Shown: positions 17,473 through 26,424, counted from the stretch's first letter. The stretch is DNA of 64,000 bases from Microbacterium kyungheense (GCF_006783905.1 NZ_VFPE01000002.1:1138481-1202480), one strand, 5' to 3'. Notes: generated by a model not told the origin, from the sequence alone. Made by a program: numbers and translations.

Positions 17473-17557
17473 TGCGCGAGGGGGGACTTGAACCCCCACG
17501 CCCTATACGGGCACTAGCACCTCAAGCTAGCGCGTCTACCTATTCCGCCACCCGCGC
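17473..17557 (-). tRNA. tRNA-Leu (anticodon GAG)
   Basis: An 85-base class II tRNA on the minus strand. The acceptor stem GCGCGGG pairs with CUCGCGC, followed by discriminator A. The anticodon arm CTAGC-TTGAGGT-GCTAG places GAG at the anticodon, reading CUC and CUU leucine codons. A long variable arm (GCCCGTATAGGGC region) and the T arm GGGGGTTCAAGTCCCCC confirm the class. The 3' CCA is not encoded. A terminator follows directly. Confidence 0.95.
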
Positions 17558-17638
17558 AGGTGGTTTCTGGTTTCGCAACCGAGGAATGACATTACCACGT
17601 CACCACACGTTCAACGAATCGAGCGCGCCCCGGGCGCG

Positions 17639-18727
17639 TCACCCCATCGACACGCCGAACAGCAGGCCGAGCACGTACGTGACGGCGGCGGCGCCGAAGC
17701 CGATCGCGAGCTGGCGCAGTGCGCGCTTGAGCGGTGGGGCGCCCGACAGGAGGCCCACGGCGGCGCCGGTCGACATCAGGGCGATGCCGACGAGCACGAG
17801 CGCCAGCACGACGGCGGTGAGGCCCGAGAGGCCGAAGATCCACGGCAGCACCGCGATGATCGCGCCCGACGCGAAGAACAGGAAGCTCGACAGCGCCGCT
17901 CCCCACGCGCTGCCCACGACCTCGCCGTGATCCACGAGGTCGATGGGGCCGCTGTCGGCGCGGCCGCGCCCGAGGGCCTGCGCCTGCTCGACGACGCGCC
18001 GGGCGCGCGCGGCCGCCTCGGCCTCGGGCATCCCCCGTGTCCGGTACACGAGCGCGAGCTCGTTGGCGTCGATGTCGAGGTGAGGCAGCGCGATGTCGGC
18101 GAAGTCGCTGGGCTCGGTCGCCGCGAGCAGCTCGCGCTGCGAGCGGACCGACACGAACTCGCCCGCGCCCATCGAGAGAGCGCCGGCGAGGAGCCCTGCG
18201 ACGCCGCTGAAGAGCACGAACTGGCTGCTCGCGCCCGTCGCGCCGATGCCCATCACGAGTGCGAGGTTCGACACCAGTCCGTCGTTGGCGCCGAACACGG
18301 CGGCGCGGAAGGTGCCGGACAGCCGTCGCCGGCCACGCGCGGCCAGGCCGCGTACGACCTCGTGGTGGACCTTCTCGTCGGCGGCCATCGTCGGCGTGGC
18401 GAAGGGCTCGTCGTCGTACGGCGACCGGGCCTCGGCGTTCTGGGCGAGCGCGAGCACGAAGATCGAGCCGAAGCTCTTCGCCATCGTGCCGAGAAGGCTC
18501 GTGCGGACGTCGGGACGGGGCAGCTTCGCGGGCTCACCGCCGAGGAGGCTCAGCCAGTGCGCCTCGTGGCGTCCCTCGGCCTCGGCCAGCGAGAGCAGGA
18601 TCCCGCGCTCCTCGCCCTCGCGGCGGCCGGCGAGCTCGCGGTAGACGCGCGCCTCGGCGCGCTCGTTCACGAGGTACTGCGCCCAGCGGCGGCGATCACG
18701 GTCGGTCGGTGCGGCGGGCGCGCTCAC
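17639..18727 (-). CDS. Ferritin-like/VIT fusion, predicted iron or manganese transporter
   Basis: A 362-residue two-domain protein. Residues about 10-125 form a ferritin/rubrerythrin-like helical domain with Glu/His-rich helices (NERAEARVYREL, AEAEGRHEAHW). From about 130 on is a VIT1/CCC1 domain: FGANDGLVSNLALV, SMGAGEFVSVRSQRE and three or four further membrane helices. VIT1/CCC1 proteins move iron or manganese across membranes, and the ferritin-like part probably binds the metal. The GTG start has a GGAGG site six bases upstream; an ATG 12 codons earlier lacks one. It could export metal from the cytoplasm as MbfA does; direction is inferred. Confidence 0.87.
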   Translation of the reverse strand: MSAPAAPTDRDRRRWAQYLVNERAEARVYRELAGRREGEERGILLSLAEAEGRHEAHWLSLLGGEPAKLPRPDVRTSLLGTMAKSFGSIFVLALAQNAEARSPYDDEPFATPTMAADEKVHHEVVRGLAARGRRRLSGTFRAAVFGANDGLVSNLALVMGIGATGASSQFVLFSGVAGLLAGALSMGAGEFVSVRSQRELLAATEPSDFADIALPHLDIDANELALVYRTRGMPEAEAAARARRVVEQAQALGRGRADSGPIDLVDHGEVVGSAWGAALSSFLFFASGAIIAVLPWIFGLSGLTAVVLALVLVGIALMSTGAAVGLLSGAPPLKRALRQLAIGFGAAAVTYVLGLLFGVSMG

Positions 18728-18840
18728 TCGGGCCTCCAGGTCGGGGTATCGGGGACCCGTCAACGGTAGTCACTGCCCGCGGCCGGACCGACCCGGAACC
18801 GAACATTGCCAGCATTTCGGGGTTCCGAACCGCGTGCGGC

Positions 18841-20742
18841 TCAGGAGTGGACGCGCTTGCGGAGCACTTCGATGCGCGCCTGCAGCTGCGCGACCGTCGC
18901 GTGCGACACCGCGGGGCCGCCGCAGATGCGGCGCAGCTCGGCATGGACGAGGCCGTGCGCCTCGCCGGACTGACGGGCATAGAGGCCGACGAGGCTGTTG
19001 AGCAGCTGCCGCTGCTCCTTGAGCGTGCGGTGCAGCGCCTGCGGCAGCGCCGGCTCCTCTTCGGGTGCGGCGGCGCGCTCCTGCGCCTCCCGCGCCGAGC
19101 GGTGCCGGGACTGGCGCGACACGCGCGACATCAGCACCTCGTGCACCTGGTCGGGCTCGAGCAGACCGGGGATGCCGAGGAACTCCTCCTCTTCGGGCGT
19201 GCCCGGCACGGCGAGCTGGCCGAACTCCTTGCCGTCGAACAGCACGCGGTCGAAGTGGGCGAGCGAGCCGAGCGCCTGATACGTGAACTCCTGCTCGAGC
19301 GCGTCGGACGCCTTGTCCTCGCGCTCGGCCGCGTCCATCATGTCTTCTTCGGCGTTCCACTCGTCCTCGCCGTCTGAGTCGCGGTCCAGCGCGTGATCGC
19401 GCTGCACCTCCATCTCGTTCGCGAGCGCGAGCAGCTGCGGCACGTTCGGCAGGAACACGCTCGCGGTCTCGCCACGGCGTCGGGCTCGCACGAAGCGGCC
19501 GATCGCCTGTGCGAAGAACAGCGGCGTCGAGGCGCTGGTGGCGTACACGCCGACGGCGAGCCGTGGCACGTCCACGCCTTCCGACACCATGCGCACCGCC
19601 ACCATCCAGCGCGCGGTGGACTTCGAGAACTCCTCGATCCGCCCCGAAGCCTCGGCCTCGTCCGACAGCACGACCGTCGGCTGCTCCCCCGTGACCCCGT
19701 GCAGGATCGCGGCGTAGGCGCGCGCGGCGGTCTGATCGGTCGCGATCACCAGGCCGCCGGCATCCGGCACGTGCTCGCGAACCTCGGTGAGCCGCCGGTC
19801 CGCCGAGCGCAGTACCGCGGGGATCCAGTCGCCTTCCGGGTCGAGCGCGGTGCGCCAGGCCTGCGAGGTGATGTCCTTCGTGTTGTCCTGCCCGAGCTGC
19901 GCCTCCATCTCGTCGCCGGTCTTGGTGCGCCAGCGCATGTGGCCCGCGTAGACCATGAACAGCACGGGGCGCACGACGCCGTCTTCGAGCGCGCGCCGAT
20001 AGCCGTAGGCGTAGTCGGTGCGCGAGACGCGGATGCCCTTGGCATCGGGGTGGTACTCCACGAAGGGGATCGGCGCGGTGTCGCTGCGGAACGGCGTGCC
20101 GCTCAGGAGCAGGCGACGCGTCGCCCGGGCGTACGCCTCGCGCAGCGCATCGCCCCAGCTGAGCGCGTCGCCGCCGTGGTGCACCTCGTCGAGGATCACG
20201 AGCGTCTTGGCGTCCATCGTGAGCCGCTGGTGCACCGACGCCTTCACGGCGACCTGCGCGTACGTCACGGCGACACCGTGGTACTGCCGCGCGGGTGCGT
20301 AGTGCCGGTTGCTGAAGGCGGGATCGAGCCGGATGCCGACACGCGCGGCCGCATCGGCCCACTGGGTCTTGAGGTGCTCGGTGGGGGCCACGACGACGAT
20401 GCGGTTGACGATGCGGCGCCGCAGCAGCTCGCTCGCGAGCCGCAGGGCGAACGTCGTCTTGCCGGCGCCGGGCGTCGCCGCGGCGAGGAAGTCGCGCGGA
20501 CCCCCGCCCGCGCCGTCGGGCCCGTCGAGCGAGAAGTACAGGTCGAGCGCCTCGGCCTGCCACGCGCGCAGGCGCTGCGCGGTGCCCCACGGCGCGCGCT
20601 GGGGGTACGTGGGACTCAGGTGCTCCGCGGCGAACGATCCGATGTGGGGGTCGGACGCGTCTTCGCGTACCTCGCTCAGCGCAGGTGCCGTCACGTCGGG
20701 GCGCTCTTCGAGCAGGGGCGAGGCGGCTGATTCGTCGGTCAC
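18841..20742 (-). CDS. Superfamily 2 DEAD/DEAH-box helicase
   Basis: A 633-residue ATP-dependent helicase. Walker A ATPGAGKTT is at residues 90-98, followed by VVVAPTEHLKTQWAD (motif Ia), LDEVHHGGD (motif II) and LLLSGTPFRSD (motif III). The second RecA domain contains VRMVSEGVDVPRLAVGVYAT and FFAQAIGRFVRAR (motif VI). The C-terminal 200 residues are acidic then Arg/Gln-rich and not assigned to a known domain. Likely a DNA helicase of the UvsW/RecG-adjacent type; substrate unknown. The GTG start has a GGGGAAGGGG ribosome-binding site. The layout is common in actinobacteria. Confidence 0.9.
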   Translation of the reverse strand: MTDESAASPLLEERPDVTAPALSEVREDASDPHIGSFAAEHLSPTYPQRAPWGTAQRLRAWQAEALDLYFSLDGPDGAGGGPRDFLAAATPGAGKTTFALRLASELLRRRIVNRIVVVAPTEHLKTQWADAAARVGIRLDPAFSNRHYAPARQYHGVAVTYAQVAVKASVHQRLTMDAKTLVILDEVHHGGDALSWGDALREAYARATRRLLLSGTPFRSDTAPIPFVEYHPDAKGIRVSRTDYAYGYRRALEDGVVRPVLFMVYAGHMRWRTKTGDEMEAQLGQDNTKDITSQAWRTALDPEGDWIPAVLRSADRRLTEVREHVPDAGGLVIATDQTAARAYAAILHGVTGEQPTVVLSDEAEASGRIEEFSKSTARWMVAVRMVSEGVDVPRLAVGVYATSASTPLFFAQAIGRFVRARRRGETASVFLPNVPQLLALANEMEVQRDHALDRDSDGEDEWNAEEDMMDAAEREDKASDALEQEFTYQALGSLAHFDRVLFDGKEFGQLAVPGTPEEEEFLGIPGLLEPDQVHEVLMSRVSRQSRHRSAREAQERAAAPEEEPALPQALHRTLKEQRQLLNSLVGLYARQSGEAHGLVHAELRRICGGPAVSHATVAQLQARIEVLRKRVHS

Positions 20743-20898
20743 CGAACACCCCTTCCCCCGTTGACAACGAGTCACCACGATAAACGACCCGGACGACATC
20801 GCGGGTCACGGCGCCGCGGGATGGCGGCATCCGATCGCGCCGTCCGCGGGCCGCGATAGCCTGACTGTCGGTCACAAGCCGAGGAGGACGCGAACCAC

Positions 20899-21759
20899 AT
20901 GCCTGCACGCGAGGATCACCGGAGTCCCTACGTCCCGAACGTCGAGCCGCACCCCTGGCGCCGGTACGTCGCACTGGGCGATTCCTTCACCGAGGGCGTC
21001 GGCGACCCCGAGCCCGCTTCGCCGAACGGGCTGCGCGGCTGGGCGGACCGCGTCGCGGAGGTGCTGTCGGAGCAGGTGGACGACTTCGCGTACGCGAACC
21101 TGGCGATCCGCGGGCGCCTCATCGGCCAGATCGTGCAGGAGCAGGTCGAGCCGGCGATCGCACTCAAACCCGACCTCGTCACGTTCTCGGCCGGCGGCAA
21201 CGACGTGATCCGCCCCAACGGCGATCCCGACCACGTCGCCCAGCTGTTCGAGGACGCCGTCGTGCGCCTCTCGCAGGGCGGGGCGACGGTCGTCGTGTTC
21301 ACGGGCATCGACACCGCGTTCACGCCGGTGTTCCGCGGCATCCGCGGCAAGGTGGCCATCTACAACGAGAACATCCGCGCGATCGCCGACAAGTACGACT
21401 GCATCGTCGCCGACCAGTGGGCGCTCAAAGAGGTGCAGGACATGCGCTTCTTCGACGACGACCGCCTGCACTACAACGCGCTCGGACACCACGAGGTCGC
21501 CAGGATGGTGCTGCGCGCGCTGAACGTCCCGAACGATCTGCAGCCGATGCAGCCCGACCCGCTGCCGGTGCGCACGTGGCGCGAGGCCCGTGCGGTCGAC
21601 CTGGTGTGGGCCCGCGAGTACCTCGTGCCGTGGGTGCTGCGGCGTCTGCGCCACCAGTCGTCAGGAGACACGATCTCGGCCAAGCGGCCGGATCCGCTGC
21701 CGGTCACGACACTTGCGCCGGGGCGGGATGCCGCTGCCCACCGCGGCGAGAAGGCCTGA
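20899..21759 (+). CDS. SGNH/GDSL-family esterase or lipase
   Basis: A 286-residue hydrolase of the SGNH fold. Block I is ALGDSFTEG with nucleophile S29; the glycine block and GGND (block III) follow; block V holds the Asp/His pair in DDDRLHYNALGHHEVAR. No signal peptide is visible, so it may be cytoplasmic. The substrate is not defined (short esters, acyl groups on sugars or phospholipids are all known in the family). The ATG has GAGGAGGA upstream and a TAGCCT box at 20857-20862. Probably co-transcribed with the following SDR gene. Confidence 0.9.
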   Translation: MPAREDHRSPYVPNVEPHPWRRYVALGDSFTEGVGDPEPASPNGLRGWADRVAEVLSEQVDDFAYANLAIRGRLIGQIVQEQVEPAIALKPDLVTFSAGGNDVIRPNGDPDHVAQLFEDAVVRLSQGGATVVVFTGIDTAFTPVFRGIRGKVAIYNENIRAIADKYDCIVADQWALKEVQDMRFFDDDRLHYNALGHHEVARMVLRALNVPNDLQPMQPDPLPVRTWREARAVDLVWAREYLVPWVLRRLRHQSSGDTISAKRPDPLPVTTLAPGRDAAAHRGEKA

Positions 21760-21772
21760 GAGGCGGGCACGC

Positions 21773-22462
21773 ATGGCGACACACCTGGTCACCGGCGCCG
21801 GCTCGGGCATCGGCGCAGCCCTGGCCGACAGGCTCGCCGCACGCGGCGACGACCTGTGGCTGCTCGCGCGTGACGCCGGGCGCGCCACGCAGCTGCGCGA
21901 GCGGTTCCCCGGTGCGCAGACCCTCGTCGGCGACCTCGGCGACCCCGCTCGCCTGTCATGGGCGTTCAGCCACCAGAGCGTGCCGCCGCAGCTGGACGCG
22001 CTGATCCACGTCGCCGGCATCGTCGAGCTCGGTCCCGTCGGCGAGACGCCCGTCGCGACGTGGCAGCAGCAGCTCAACGTCAACGCCGTCGCGCCGGCGG
22101 AGCTCACGCGGCTCATGCTGCCCGCGCTGCGCACCGCGCGAGGACACGTCGTGTTCGTGAACTCCGGCGCCGGCCTGCGGGTGAGCCCCGAATGGGGCTC
22201 GTACGCCGCCAGCAAGTTCGCCGTGCGGGCCATCGCCGACGCCCTGCGCGAAGAGGAGCGCGGCAACGGCGTGCGCGTGACGACCGTCTACCCCGGGCGC
22301 ACGGCGACCCCGATGCAAGAGAAGGTGCACCAGCAGGAGGGAGCGGCGTACGACGCCGCCCGCTGGATCGACCCGGCCTCGGTCGCGGCGACGATCCTCG
22401 CCGCGCTGGACCTGCCGCGCGACGCCGAGCTCACCGAGCTGACGGTCCGTCCCGGCGCCTGA
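21773..22462 (+). CDS. SDR-family oxidoreductase
   Basis: A 229-residue classical short-chain dehydrogenase/reductase. The NAD(P) motif TGAGSGIG lies at residues 7-14, HVAGI stands in place of NNAG, the serine lies in FVNSGAGL, and YAASK carries the catalytic tyrosine and lysine. The substrate pocket is not predictive. The ATG was chosen because the upstream frame runs inside the GDSL gene and the protein then starts directly at the first beta strand (MATHLVTGAG). Gap to the preceding gene is 13 bases, with a GAGGCGGG site. Confidence 0.9.
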   Translation: MATHLVTGAGSGIGAALADRLAARGDDLWLLARDAGRATQLRERFPGAQTLVGDLGDPARLSWAFSHQSVPPQLDALIHVAGIVELGPVGETPVATWQQQLNVNAVAPAELTRLMLPALRTARGHVVFVNSGAGLRVSPEWGSYAASKFAVRAIADALREEERGNGVRVTTVYPGRTATPMQEKVHQQEGAAYDAARWIDPASVAATILAALDLPRDAELTELTVRPGA

Positions 22463-22477
22463 GCCCACAGGCCGGAG

Positions 22478-23278
22478 TCAGCGCGAGCGCAGCTCCCACA
22501 GCGCGACGGCGCTCGCCGCGGCCACGTTGAGCGAGTCCACGCCGCCCGCCATCGGGATCGTGACCACCGTGTCCGCGGCTTCGAGGGCGCGGCGCGAGAG
22601 CCCGTCGCCCTCGGCGCCGAGCATCAGCGCGACCCGGTCCGGCCGGTGCGCGCTGAACGCGTCGAGCGAAACCGCATCGTCGGCGAGCGCGAGGGCAGCC
22701 AGCTCGAAACCGGCCTCGTGCAGCACGCCGCGCGCCTCGGACCACTCCGGCAGTCGCGTCCACGGCACCTGGAACACCGTGCCCATGCTGACGCGCACGC
22801 TGCGCCGGTAGAGGGGGTCGGCGCAGCGCGGGCCGACCAGCACGGCGTCCGCGCCGAGCCCGGCGGCGGCACGGAAGATGGCGCCCACGTTCGTGTGGTC
22901 GACGATGTCTTCGAGCACGACGACGAGCCGGGCGTCGGCGACGACGTCGGCGACGGAGGGCAGGGGCGGCCGGTGCATCGCCGCCAGGGCTCCGCGGTGC
23001 ACCGCGTAACCGGTCAGCGACTCGGCGATCTCGGGGCTCACGACGTACACCGGCGTGACGGCATCCACCAGGTCCTCGATGTCGGCCAGCCACTTCTCCT
23101 GCACGAGGACCGAGCGGGGACGGTGCCCCGCGGCGAGGGCGCGGGCGATGACCTTCGCGGACTCGGCGATGTACAGGCCGCCGTCGGGCTCCAGGACGCG
23201 CCGCAGGGCGACGTCGGTGAGGTCGCGGTAGTCGGCGAGGCGGTCGTCGGAGGCGTCGGTGATGTGGAGCGCAGGCAT
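22478..23278 (-). CDS. SpoU/TrmH-family RNA 2'-O-methyltransferase
   Basis: A 266-residue SPOUT methyltransferase acting on ribose 2'-OH groups in rRNA or tRNA. The N-terminal region (about 1-95) is an L30e-like RNA-binding fold. The C-terminal trefoil-knot domain has VVLEDIVDHTNVGAIFRAA (motif 1), MLGAEGDGLS (motif 2) and IPMAGGVDSLNVAAA (motif 3), complete and in order. The target nucleotide cannot be read from the sequence. The ATG fits the family start. Convergent with the SDR gene on its left with only 15 bases between. Confidence 0.93.
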   Translation of the reverse strand: MPALHITDASDDRLADYRDLTDVALRRVLEPDGGLYIAESAKVIARALAAGHRPRSVLVQEKWLADIEDLVDAVTPVYVVSPEIAESLTGYAVHRGALAAMHRPPLPSVADVVADARLVVVLEDIVDHTNVGAIFRAAAGLGADAVLVGPRCADPLYRRSVRVSMGTVFQVPWTRLPEWSEARGVLHEAGFELAALALADDAVSLDAFSAHRPDRVALMLGAEGDGLSRRALEAADTVVTIPMAGGVDSLNVAAASAVALWELRSR

Positions 23279-23306
23279 CGCCGTCCATCGTCCCACGGCG
23301 CAGCGC

Positions 23307-24086
23307 TCAGCCGGCGAGACCGACCGCCGCCCAGGCGCGCGCGGTGATCGCGAACGGCCCGTCGCCGATGTCGTCGCGCAGGGCGCCTTCCAGGCGTGCG
23401 ACCGCCGCGGCGTCGAGCGTCGCGACGTATCGGCCGGCGGGTCCGACACCGCCCAGGAACGGCGTCCACCAGTCGTCGAAGTCACGGAACGAGACCGTGC
23501 ACTCCACGACCGACTGCGTCACGTCGTGGAGCCCCGCCCGCTCGAAGATGTCGACGAGCTGCCCCTCCGAGGCGCCGTTCAATGCCGACTCGGTGCGCAC
23601 GTCGGGGTCGAGCACGGTCGCGACGCGCCAGAATGCCGACAGCGGTCCGCTGCCCCCGCCGTGGTCCCACACGCACGCGCCCACCCGGCCGCCCGACGTC
23701 GTGACCCGCGCCATCTCGGCGACGCCGCGCACCGGATCGGTCATGAAATGAACGACGAGCTGCGCGAGGGCGGCGCCGAACGCGGCGTCCGCGAACGGCA
23801 GGTCCTCGGCGGTGGCGACGCGCGCATCGACTCCGTGACACGCCTGCGCCGTCGCCGCGACGAACACCGGTTCGGGGTCGACGGCCGCGAGCGACTCCGC
23901 CCCGCGTCGACGGGCGAGCTCGAGCGTCAGCATCCCGGGTCCGCTCCCGACGTCGAGCACGCGTGCTGCCGCAGGGACGCCGTCGAGGCCGAGATCGGCG
24001 AACTCCACCGCCAACGGCGTGGAGAACCGTCCCATGAACGCCGCGTAGCCCTCTGCGCTCACCCCGCCGAAGCCGCCCACGGGCAC
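23307..24086 (-). CDS. Class I SAM-dependent methyltransferase
   Basis: A 259-residue methyltransferase. The SAM-binding motif I reads VLDVGSGPGML (about residues 41-51); AVDPEPVFV supplies the acidic ribose ligand, AEDLPFADAAFGAAL is motif II-like, and motif IV follows. The GYAAFMGRFSTPLA segment at the N terminus resembles the ubiquinone/UbiE-like small-molecule group. Substrate unknown. A GTG start was taken at the first methionine-equivalent preceding the fold. Divergent from the sirtuin gene and 28 bases from the SpoU methylase gene. Confidence 0.88.
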   Translation of the reverse strand: MPVGGFGGVSAEGYAAFMGRFSTPLAVEFADLGLDGVPAAARVLDVGSGPGMLTLELARRRGAESLAAVDPEPVFVAATAQACHGVDARVATAEDLPFADAAFGAALAQLVVHFMTDPVRGVAEMARVTTSGGRVGACVWDHGGGSGPLSAFWRVATVLDPDVRTESALNGASEGQLVDIFERAGLHDVTQSVVECTVSFRDFDDWWTPFLGGVGPAGRYVATLDAAAVARLEGALRDDIGDGPFAITARAWAAVGLAG

Positions 24087-24163
24087 ATCCTGGCACGCGC
24101 GGGCCCGCTCCGTAACATGCCCGAAAACCGCGAGGCCTACACTCGACCCGAAGGGGGTGCGCC

Positions 24164-25018
24164 GTGACGACGATCGCGACCGATTTCGACGCGAGGACGA
24201 CGGATGCCGTGGCCGCAGCGGTCTCGGAGCTGTCGGGCCGGCGCATCGCGGTGCTGACCGGAGCCGGCGTCTCGACCGACTCGGGCATCCCCGACTACCG
24301 CGGCGAGGGCGCCCCCGTGCGCACGCCGATGACCGCGGAGCAGTTCATGTCGAGCGAGGCGGCCCGCCGCCGCTACTGGGTGGGCAGCCACCTCGGCTGG
24401 AAGGCGTTCGCCGCCGCCGAGCCGAACCCCGGCCACCGCGCCGTCGCCGCGCTGGAGAGCCGCGGCGTGGCCACCGGCGTCGTCACCCAGAATGTCGACG
24501 GGCTGCACGTGCGCGCAGGCAGCCGCCGCGTGGTCGAGCTGCACGGCACCATGCGCCGCGTGTTCTGCACGCATTGCGGCCAGGTGTTCGACCGCCGCGA
24601 CCTGGCCCGCCGCGTCGAGGACGACAACCCGTGGATCCGCGTCCCGGCCGATGTTCCGCTGGGGCCGGACGGCGACGTGCTGCCCGAGACCACCGAGGGC
24701 TTCGTGATCCCCGAGTGCACCGTCTGCGGCGGTGTGCTCAAACCCGACGTCGTGTTCTTCGGCGAGTTCATCCCCGCCGCGAAGTTCCGCGAGGCCGAGC
24801 AGCTCGTCCACACGAGCCAGGCGCTCGTGATCGCGGGCTCGTCGCTCGTGGTGAACTCCGGCATCCGCCTGCTCGAGCGGGCGCGGCGCCGACGCCTTCC
24901 CGTCGTGATCGTCAACCGCGGCGTCACGCGCGCCGACGCCCGCGCCACGGTCAAGATCGACGCGGGCACCAGCGAGGTGCTGCAGGCGTTCGCCGACGCG
25001 CTGCCGCCTCTCGGCTGA
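24164..25018 (+). CDS. Sir2-family NAD-dependent protein deacylase
   Basis: A 284-residue sirtuin that removes acyl groups from lysine using NAD. The NAD-binding GAGVSTDSGIPDYRG, the TQNVDGLH segment and the catalytic H127 (ELHGTM) are intact. The structural zinc is held by C135, C138, C185 and C188. The N-terminal extension of 25 residues is typical of actinobacterial class II/III-like forms. The GTG start has GAAGGGGG upstream and a TACACT box at 24138-24143. The stop codon lies in TCGGCTGA, a sequence repeated at the far end of the adjacent IS element; the gene itself is complete. Confidence 0.94.
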   Translation: MTTIATDFDARTTDAVAAAVSELSGRRIAVLTGAGVSTDSGIPDYRGEGAPVRTPMTAEQFMSSEAARRRYWVGSHLGWKAFAAAEPNPGHRAVAALESRGVATGVVTQNVDGLHVRAGSRRVVELHGTMRRVFCTHCGQVFDRRDLARRVEDDNPWIRVPADVPLGPDGDVLPETTEGFVIPECTVCGGVLKPDVVFFGEFIPAAKFREAEQLVHTSQALVIAGSSLVVNSGIRLLERARRRRLPVVIVNRGVTRADARATVKIDAGTSEVLQAFADALPPLG

Positions 25019-25312
25019 CTGTGAGTCTTGACGTGGCTGGTCTGGGACTGGCTGGCTAGGTGGTGCTGGCCGTCTTCGTCTGGTCGTGACTCGTTATGCC
25101 GTTGGCCCTTCGAGGGCCTTGCTTTCGACATGTCCGTCCTGGCGAGGACGGCCGGCGCCTCCCGGCCCACCTCGATGGCCTGATTAGAAGCCTGCTCCAC
25201 CCCTCCGGGGGTTGTGGCCCGTCACAGTGATGCCTCGAAGTGACTTCCTCCCAGCCGGCGCCGGCCGTCGCGCGGCCGAGCCCGTGTTCCATCTAGGAAG
25301 GACCGATCCGCC
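25019..25312 (+). ncRNA. Candidate IS110 bridge RNA region
   Basis: The non-coding left end of an IS110-subgroup element is where the bridge RNA that guides donor and target recognition is encoded. This stretch carries at least four stem-loops: 25104-25118 (GGCCC/GGGCC, 5-base loop), 25134-25151 (CCGTCCT/AGGACGG, GGCG loop), about 25197-25217 (CCAC-CCC with GGG-GTGG, asymmetric bulge) and the palindrome GCCGGCGCCGGC at 25254-25265. The last part also carries the transposase ribosome-binding site. Guide loops could not be matched to flanking DNA by eye, so this is a candidate by position and structure only. Confidence 0.5.
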
Positions 25313-26424
25313 ATGACAATCGTCGCGCACTCCCATCCATTCGTCATCGGCGTGGACACCCACGCGAAGACACACACCTATGCCGTCATCCAAACGGCAT
25401 CCGGGCAACTGCTGGGCACCCAGCAGTTTCCGACTACCCCGCCAGGCATCGCCCGCGCGATCGGCTGGGCCGGCCGACTGACGGGGGGGGGGGTGACGCC
25501 GCGACGCTCTGGGCGATCGAAGGCGTTGCCACCTATGGGGCCGGGCTGGCCCGCACCGCGGCCGCGAGCGGCTACGAGGTGGTCGAAGCACCCCGGATGA
25601 ACGCGAAGGCCCGGCACGGTGTCGGGAAGTCGGACCCGTTGGACGCACGCGCGATCGCCACCGCTGTTCTGCCGGTGGAGGAGGACCGGTTGCGTCGTCC
25701 GCGCGCCGACGACGGGACACGTCAAGCGTTGCGCGTGCTGATCGCCGCCCGCGACCAGATGACTGGTGAGAAGACGATGAACATCAACGCCCTCATCGCG
25801 CTCCTGCGCGCCAACGACCTCGGCATCGACGCTCGCAAGCCGCTCACGATGGAGCAGTTCGGGCAGGTATCACGATGGCATCACCGGACCGAACCGCTCG
25901 CGACCGCCATCGCACGAGAAGAAGCGATCCGCCTGGCGCGCCGGATCCTGGAGCTGCACCATGCTCTGACGGCGAACCATGCCCGGCTCAGCGAGCTCAT
26001 CACCGCGAGCCCCGCCGCGCCGCTGCTGGAGGAGATAGGCGTCGGTGCATATACCGCCGCGGTCATCCTCACCGCATGGTCACACCCCGGCAGGGTCCGC
26101 AACGACGCTGCGTTCGCCTCCCTCGCCGGCGTGAACCCCATCCCCGCATCCAGCGGCAACACCACCCGGCACCGCCTCAACCGCGGCGGAGACCGACGAC
26201 TCAACAAGGCGCTCCACGTGATCGCGATCACCAGGATGAGCCGTCATCCCGCCACCAAGGCCTACCTGGAGAGGCGCCTGGCCGAAGGCCGCACCCGATC
26301 CGAAGTTCGCCGCTGCATCAAGCGCTACCTCGCTCGCCACCTCTACCGAACCCTCAACGCCCTCCACGACCACGCACCCGAGGCGACCGTCTCGGACTCC
26401 ACCCTCGCTCCGACAATCGGCTGA
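25313..26424 (+). pseudogene. IS110-family transposase, frameshifted at an 11-G tract
   Basis: Two overlapping frames give one IS110 transposase. The first encodes the start of the RuvC-like domain with the first catalytic aspartate (VIGVDTHA). After eleven Gs (25483-25493) the sequence continues in the -1 frame with WAIEGVATYG (catalytic Glu) and KSDPLDARAIA (two Asp), completing DEDD. A Transposase_20 domain follows with GVNPIPASSGNTTRHRLN, containing the conserved serine, and NRGGDRRLN. Restoring the frame needs a -1 slip or a change in G number. Either the gene is broken, or the tract was miscounted in assembly, or slippage produces some full-length protein. A GAAGGA-type site precedes the ATG. 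Confidence 0.85.

Larger units (their letters stand above)
25019..26424 (+). mobile_element. IS110-family insertion sequence (ends approximate)
   Basis: A DEDD-type transposase gene preceded by about 294 bases of structured non-coding DNA, the arrangement of the IS110 subgroup, which lacks terminal inverted repeats. Ends are not defined with certainty. The octamer TCGGCTGA occurs at 25011-25018 (over the sirtuin stop) and 26417-26424 (over the transposase stop) and may mark or overlap the junctions. The right flank is AT-richer than the left, so the element sits at or near the edge of an acquired segment. Confidence 0.75.

Noticed and set aside
18794..18827. CGGAACC / GGTTCCG stem between the helicase and VIT genes as a terminator.
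   Set aside because: Only seven base pairs with a 20-base loop and no T tract; too weak to list.
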